Part shown: one piece after another, positions 39,046 through 42,694 of the stretch
Position numbering within the stretch: position 1 is the stretch's first letter
Layout of the letters: each line of letters opens with the position of its first letter
Notes under the pieces: generated by a model
The model's input: only the letters and a program-made list of their open reading frames with translations
What the model was told of the DNA's origin: nothing
Databases searched by the model: none
Assembly (NCBI GenBank): GCA_017302075.1
Contig: JAFLEB010000007.1
Location: 1-42,694 of the forward strand
Length of the DNA stretch: 42,694 bases
Direction: 5' to 3'
DNA from: Lysobacterales bacterium
Lineage (GTDB): Bacteria > Pseudomonadota > Gammaproteobacteria > Xanthomonadales > Xanthomonadaceae
Made by a program: the position numbers and the translations under genes

Positions 39046-39622
39046 CGCGCGGATGCATGCGCGCCTCGACCAGCGCGCACAGCAAATGGCCGACGAACTC
39101 GTGGCCTTCCTGGATCCGCGGCGTCTCGTCCGAAGGCATGCGGAAGGCGATGTCGGCCAGCGGGGCCAGCGTGCCGCCGTGGCGACCGGTGAAGGCGAGC
39201 ACGCGCATGCCGCGCGCGCGCGCGGCCTCGGCGGCCCGCAGCACGTTCGGCGAGTTGCCGGACGTGGAGATCGCGACGAGCACGTCGCCGGCGCGGCCGA
39301 GCGCCTCGACCTGGCGGGCGAAGGTGTAGTCGTAGCCGTAGTCGTTGCCGACCGCGGTGAGGATGCTGGTGTCGGTGGTCAGCGCGATCGCCGCCAGCCC
39401 GGGCCGGTCGTAGTAGAACCGGCTGACCAGTTCGCCGGCCCAGTGCTGCGCGTCCGCGGCGCTGCCGCCATTGCCGCAGAACAGCAGCTTGCCGCCGCCG
39501 CGCAGCGCTTCCACGCAGGCCTCCACCGCGCGCTGCAGGTCGTCATGCAATGGCGCATCCGCCGCCAGCGCCTGCATGTTGGCCAAGGCCTTGCGGAACT
39601 CGTCGTCGATGTAATCCTTCAC
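39035..39622 (-). CDS. gmhA: Phosphoheptose isomerase
   Basis: This 195-residue SIS-domain enzyme converts sedoheptulose 7-phosphate to D-glycero-D-manno-heptose 7-phosphate. GTG 39622 has GGAGG five bases upstream and overlaps the hddA stop (GTGA). The sugar-phosphate site is FCGNGGSAADAQHWAGEL and STSGNSPNV. The conserved Glu/His of the active site are in the region AGELVSRF and IQEGHEFVGHLLCALVE. It is the entry step for the heptose pathway; the chromosomal LPS-core gmhA, if any, would be elsewhere. Confidence 0.94.
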   Translation of the reverse strand: MKDYIDDEFRKALANMQALAADAPLHDDLQRAVEACVEALRGGGKLLFCGNGGSAADAQHWAGELVSRFYYDRPGLAAIALTTDTSILTAVGNDYGYDYTFARQVEALGRAGDVLVAISTSGNSPNVLRAAEAARARGMRVLAFTGRHGGTLAPLADIAFRMPSDETPRIQEGHEFVGHLLCALVEARMHPRDAG

Positions 39623-40644
39623 GGCACCCTCCAGGCCACTGCACCGGCCGGGTTGAAGTGGAAATCCAGCAGGCGGCCGCCTTCGCCGTGCAGCGCACGC
39701 GCCAGGCGGATGCGGTCGACCGGGTCGCAGGCGAACATCATGAAGCCGCCGCCGCCCGCGCCCGACACCTTGGTCGCGGTGGCGCCATGCGCGCGCGCAG
39801 TTGCTTCGAGCGCATCGATCATCGGGTTGCTGATGCTGCTGGCCATGCGCTTCTTCGCCTCCCAACCCTGCTGCAGGGTGGCGGCAAAGGCGCGCAGGTC
39901 GCCGCGCAACAGGGCCTCCTTCATCTGCACCGCTTCCCGCTTGAGCGCGTGCATGGCGTCCAGCGCCCCGGCGGCCCCGCGTTCCGCGTTGCGCGACTGC
40001 TCGTCGATGATCCGCGCCGACTCGCGCGACACGCCGGTGAAATACAGCAGCAGCGAGGCCTCGAGTTCGGCGAGCACCCAGTCCTTGATGCGCAGGGGAT
40101 TGACGATGACGCGGTCGCCGGCATGGAACTCCATGAAGTTGAAGCCGCCGAACGCCGCCGCGTACTGGTCCTGCTTGCCGCCGGCCAGGGCCAGGTCCTG
40201 GCGCTCGACCTCGTAGGCCAGGTGCGCGACCTCGTATTCGCCGAGGCCCAGCGCGAAGTACTCCGCGAATGCCGCCACCAGCGCGACCACCAGGGTCGAG
40301 GACGCGCCCAGCCCGGAACCCGGTGGCGCATCCGACCAGGTGCGGATGCGCAGCGGCGGGCGCTCGCCGCCGAGGAAGTCGCGGCTGATGCGCAGGTACA
40401 CGCCCGACAGCAACTGCAACGGCCCCGGGGCGGCCTCGAGGGCGGCCGGCGCGCAACTGGCCTGCACGCCCCCATCGAGCGCATGCAGCTCGACCAGCGC
40501 GTCGCCGGCTTCGATCGTCGCATGCGCGTACTTGTCGATGGCGGCGTTCATCACGTAGCCGCCGTGCAAGTCGCAATACGGCGCGACATCGGTCCCGCCA
40601 CCGGCCAATCCCAGCCGCAACGGCGCGCGTGCCCGCACGATCAT
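39619..40644 (-). CDS. hddA: D-glycero-alpha-D-manno-heptose-7-phosphate kinase
   Basis: This 341-residue GHMP kinase phosphorylates heptose 7-phosphate at C1. GHMP motif 1 is in [15 protein letters not shown] at the N terminus, the ATP loop (motif 2) is [11 protein letters not shown], and motif 3 is [14 protein letters not shown] near the C terminus. The [15 protein letters not shown] stretch separates it from galactokinase or homoserine kinase. It overlaps both neighbours by four bases. Use of a separate GHMP kinase rather than bifunctional HldE marks the GDP-heptose branch. Confidence 0.92.
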   Translation of the reverse strand: MIVRARAPLRLGLAGGGTDVAPYCDLHGGYVMNAAIDKYAHATIEAGDALVELHALDGGVQASCAPAALEAAPGPLQLLSGVYLRISRDFLGGERPPLRIRTWSDAPPGSGLGASSTLVVALVAAFAEYFALGLGEYEVAHLAYEVERQDLALAGGKQDQYAAAFGGFNFMEFHAGDRVIVNPLRIKDWVLAELEASLLLYFTGVSRESARIIDEQSRNAERGAAGALDAMHALKREAVQMKEALLRGDLRAFAATLQQGWEAKKRMASSISNPMIDALEATARAHGATATKVSGAGGGGFMMFACDPVDRIRLARALHGEGGRLLDFHFNPAGAVAWRVP

Positions 40645-42694
40645 GCCCGTTCCTCCCGCGCTGCGATCCCCAGCGCCCCGAGCAGGGTAGCCTGCAGCGC
40701 CGCGCGCGAGAACCTCGCCCCGGCATACGCCGCCCCGGCGCGCGATGCCGACAACCAGGCCTGGTCGTCATCCAGCCACGCGAGGATCGCCTCGGCCAGG
40801 GTCGCCGGGTCGTCGGCCACGGTGCATGCGGCTTCCACGCCCGGCAACCCCTGCGCGCCCACGCTGGTGGTGACCAGCGGCAGCCCCTGCTGCAACGCCT
40901 CCACGACCTTGCTCTTGACCCCGGCGCCGAAGCGCAACGGCACCACCGCCACCCGCGCCGCGCCGTAGCGGCGCTGCAATTCGGCGTCGCTGACGAAGCC
41001 GGTCACCTCGACCCGATCGCCGGCGAGCGCCAACACCTCCGCGGTCGGGTTCGAGCCGACCAGCGACAGGCGCAAGCCGGGACGCCGCGCCCACACCACA
41101 GGCATGATCGCCTCCACCAGCCAGCGGGCGGCATCCACGTTCGGCGGATGCGCGAAGCCGGCGACGAACAGCACGCCCGCGCGGCCCGCCGGCGTCGCAT
41201 CGTCGACGAAGCGGTCGTAGGCATATGGCAGCACAGCGCGTGCATCGACCGCGGGTTCCAGCGCGCGTACCTGCGCCGCCTCGTCCTCGGAGGGATACAG
41301 CACGACGTCGTGGCGCCGCCACAGTGCGCGTTCACGGGCCTGCATGGCATCCGCCTCCCGCTGCAGTCGCGCGGCATCGTCGCCGCCGGCCTGCGCAGCC
41401 TGGTCTTGCATGCGCCGGAAATGCAGGTCGTGCCCGTAGTAGGCGACCGCGCAGCCAGCGTGCGCGCGCACGGCGTCGAGGTGCGCCTCGGCCACGTCGG
41501 GCCGCGACAGCAGCACCGCGTCGGGCCGGAGCCCGGTCTCGCGCAGCATCGCGCCGATGCCCTCGCGCCAACGCGCGCCGTGGAAGACTTCCACGCCCAT
41601 CGCCTGCAGCCGCGGCGTGTACACCGGGTCGTGCCAGAGGTTGTCCGGCCAGAACTTGACCACCGCGCCGGCATCCAGCAAGGACTGCATGAACGCGACC
41701 ATCGTGCGCGAGCCGGCGTCGCGGTCGGGTTGCGGCACGTAGTGGTCGACCACCAGCACCACCGGTCGATCCCATGCACGGTCGCGCGCACGCACGACCT
41801 GTTCGGCATTCGGGTAATGCGCCGCGAGTGCCGCCTCCCAGCGTGCGTGGAAGGTCGCCTGGTTGCGCACCTGGTAGGCCTTCACCCCGCCGCCGGTGTC
41901 GGTGCCGTGCGAGACCCCTTCGTGGTGGACCACCCGCGAGAATGGCGTGTAGTAGGCCTGCAGGCCGAGCTCGCGGACCCGGAAGCAGAGGTCGGAATCC
42001 TCGCAATAGGCCGGCGCGTAACGCGGGTCGAAGCCGCCCAGCCGCGCGAACAGCGCGCGCGGCAGCAGCAGCGACGCGCCGGAACAATAGTCGACCTGCC
42101 GCACGTAGTTGAACTCGGTGGCGTCGGGATCGCCGAGCCGGCCATAGTTCCACGCTGACGCATCGCGCCACACGATGCCGCCGGCTTCCTGCAGCCGGCC
42201 ATCGGGAAACAGCAGCATCGATCCGGCGACCCCGGCATCCGGGTGCAGGTCGAACACCTCCAGCAGCGCATCCAGCCAGCCCGGGGTGACTTCGGTGTCG
42301 TTGTTGAGGAAGCAGACGTACTCGCCGCGGGCCAGTTCGAGGGCCTGGTTGCACGAGCGCAGGAAGCCGAGGTTCTCGGGATTCTCGTGGTAGCGCAGGC
42401 CCGGCACGGCGCGCAGCGCGGCCATGGCCTGATCGCCGGACGCGTCCTCGAGCACCAGCACTTCCGCGCTGGCCAGCGACGGATGCGCCTGCAGCGAGCG
42501 CAGGCAGCGCGCGGTGTAGTCCGGCTTGCCCCAGGTCGGGATGACGATGGTGACCGTCGGCGCTTCGACCGCCGGGAACGCGAGGCCCGCGAAGTGCATG
42601 GGGCCGAGGTCTTGCTGCGTAGGCATCGATGCGGCCGGACTTGGCCCGTCCGCTGGCGCGGGGGCCGGCGCCACCCGCGCGGCGCCGGCGGGCC
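40641..42694 (-). CDS. Two-domain glycosyltransferase (GT2-GT4), 5' end outside window
   Basis: At least 684 codons are visible. The frame is still open at the window edge, and the first visible residues are a Pro/Ala linker ([12 protein letters not shown]), so more protein probably lies upstream; a GTG at 42674 is possible but unconvincing. The first domain (from [13 protein letters not shown]) is a GT2 transferase with [20 protein letters not shown] and [11 protein letters not shown]. The second, from about 290 residues later ([18 protein letters not shown]), is GT-B, with [15 protein letters not shown] and [19 protein letters not shown]. It probably adds two sugars in succession to the glycan made with GDP-heptose. 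The stop overlaps the hddA start. Confidence 0.85.
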   Translation of the reverse strand, partial: PAGAARVAPAPAPADGPSPAASMPTQQDLGPMHFAGLAFPAVEAPTVTIVIPTWGKPDYTARCLRSLQAHPSLASAEVLVLEDASGDQAMAALRAVPGLRYHENPENLGFLRSCNQALELARGEYVCFLNNDTEVTPGWLDALLEVFDLHPDAGVAGSMLLFPDGRLQEAGGIVWRDASAWNYGRLGDPDATEFNYVRQVDYCSGASLLLPRALFARLGGFDPRYAPAYCEDSDLCFRVRELGLQAYYTPFSRVVHHEGVSHGTDTGGGVKAYQVRNQATFHARWEAALAAHYPNAEQVVRARDRAWDRPVVLVVDHYVPQPDRDAGSRTMVAFMQSLLDAGAVVKFWPDNLWHDPVYTPRLQAMGVEVFHGARWREGIGAMLRETGLRPDAVLLSRPDVAEAHLDAVRAHAGCAVAYYGHDLHFRRMQDQAAQAGGDDAARLQREADAMQARERALWRRHDVVLYPSEDEAAQVRALEPAVDARAVLPYAYDRFVDDATPAGRAGVLFVAGFAHPPNVDAARWLVEAIMPVVWARRPGLRLSLVGSNPTAEVLALAGDRVEVTGFVSDAELQRRYGAARVAVVPLRFGAGVKSKVVEALQQGLPLVTTSVGAQGLPGVEAACTVADDPATLAEAILAWLDDDQAWLSASRAGAAYAGARFSRAALQATLLGALGIAAREERA

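Overview
The window is GC-rich, densely coded chromosomal DNA of a gammaproteobacterium. It most likely belongs to the Lysobacter/Xanthomonas family (Lysobacteraceae = Xanthomonadaceae). The basis is conserved gene order (xerD-dsbC; lptF/lptG divergent from pepA-holC-valS; rimI next to a small holD-like gene), a STAS-MlaE fusion transporter, and a CCCTCTCCCC-type intergenic repeat between holC and valS that I recall from these genomes. The genus cannot be resolved from the sequence alone. No rRNA, tRNA, CRISPR array, insertion sequence or prophage was seen.

Layout. (1) 1-3224: a tandem array of four secreted-protein genes on the + strand (the first is cut by the window edge). All carry the same 47-residue, four-cysteine cassette, nearly identical at DNA level, and each gene is followed by a GCAA-loop hairpin. 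In three genes the cassette is C-terminal; in the fourth it sits inside the body of the protein. This is the least explained part of the window. (2) 3246-9549: purL, dsbC and xerD on the - strand, then an RDD membrane protein. (3) 9565-16905: lptG-lptF (LPS export permeases) divergent from pepA-holC-valS. (4) 16920-21453: rimI, a candidate holD (psi subunit) and pssA on the - strand; two DUF4124 proteins, proS and an H-NS-type protein on the + strand. The H-NS-type gene has a paired-palindrome promoter and is followed by a run of stem-loops. (5) 21674-26532: a ThrE-family exporter, divergent from a four-gene MCE lipid transporter (STAS-MlaE, MlaF, long MlaD, PqiC-type lipoprotein). (6) 26605-31584: an electron-transfer and ketone-body block with ETF-ubiquinone oxidoreductase, 3-oxoacid CoA-transferase (scoB, scoA on the - strand) and etfB-etfA. 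(7) 31686-42694: a - strand surface-glycan cluster. In transcription order it holds a GT2-GT4 glycosyltransferase (runs off the window), a complete GDP-heptose pathway (hddA-gmhA-hddC-gmhB), a large GT-C-like membrane protein, an acyltransferase, a small lipoprotein, a GtrB-type glycosyltransferase and a second GT-C-like membrane protein.

How the genes work together. Region 7 reads as one translationally coupled operon for the most part (overlaps of 4-11 nt between successive genes, with one 113-nt gap before the acyltransferase). It would make a nucleotide-activated heptose and build, glycosylate and acylate a surface polysaccharide. LptF/LptG and the MCE system serve the same outer membrane. 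The chi gene (holC) and the candidate psi gene (holD) in one window would give both clamp-loader accessory subunits. ETF, ETF-QO and CoA-transferase together link acyl-CoA and ketone-body oxidation to the quinone pool. Several genes show a -10-like hexamer 7-8 nt before the start codon and no Shine-Dalgarno sequence, which suggests leaderless transcripts.
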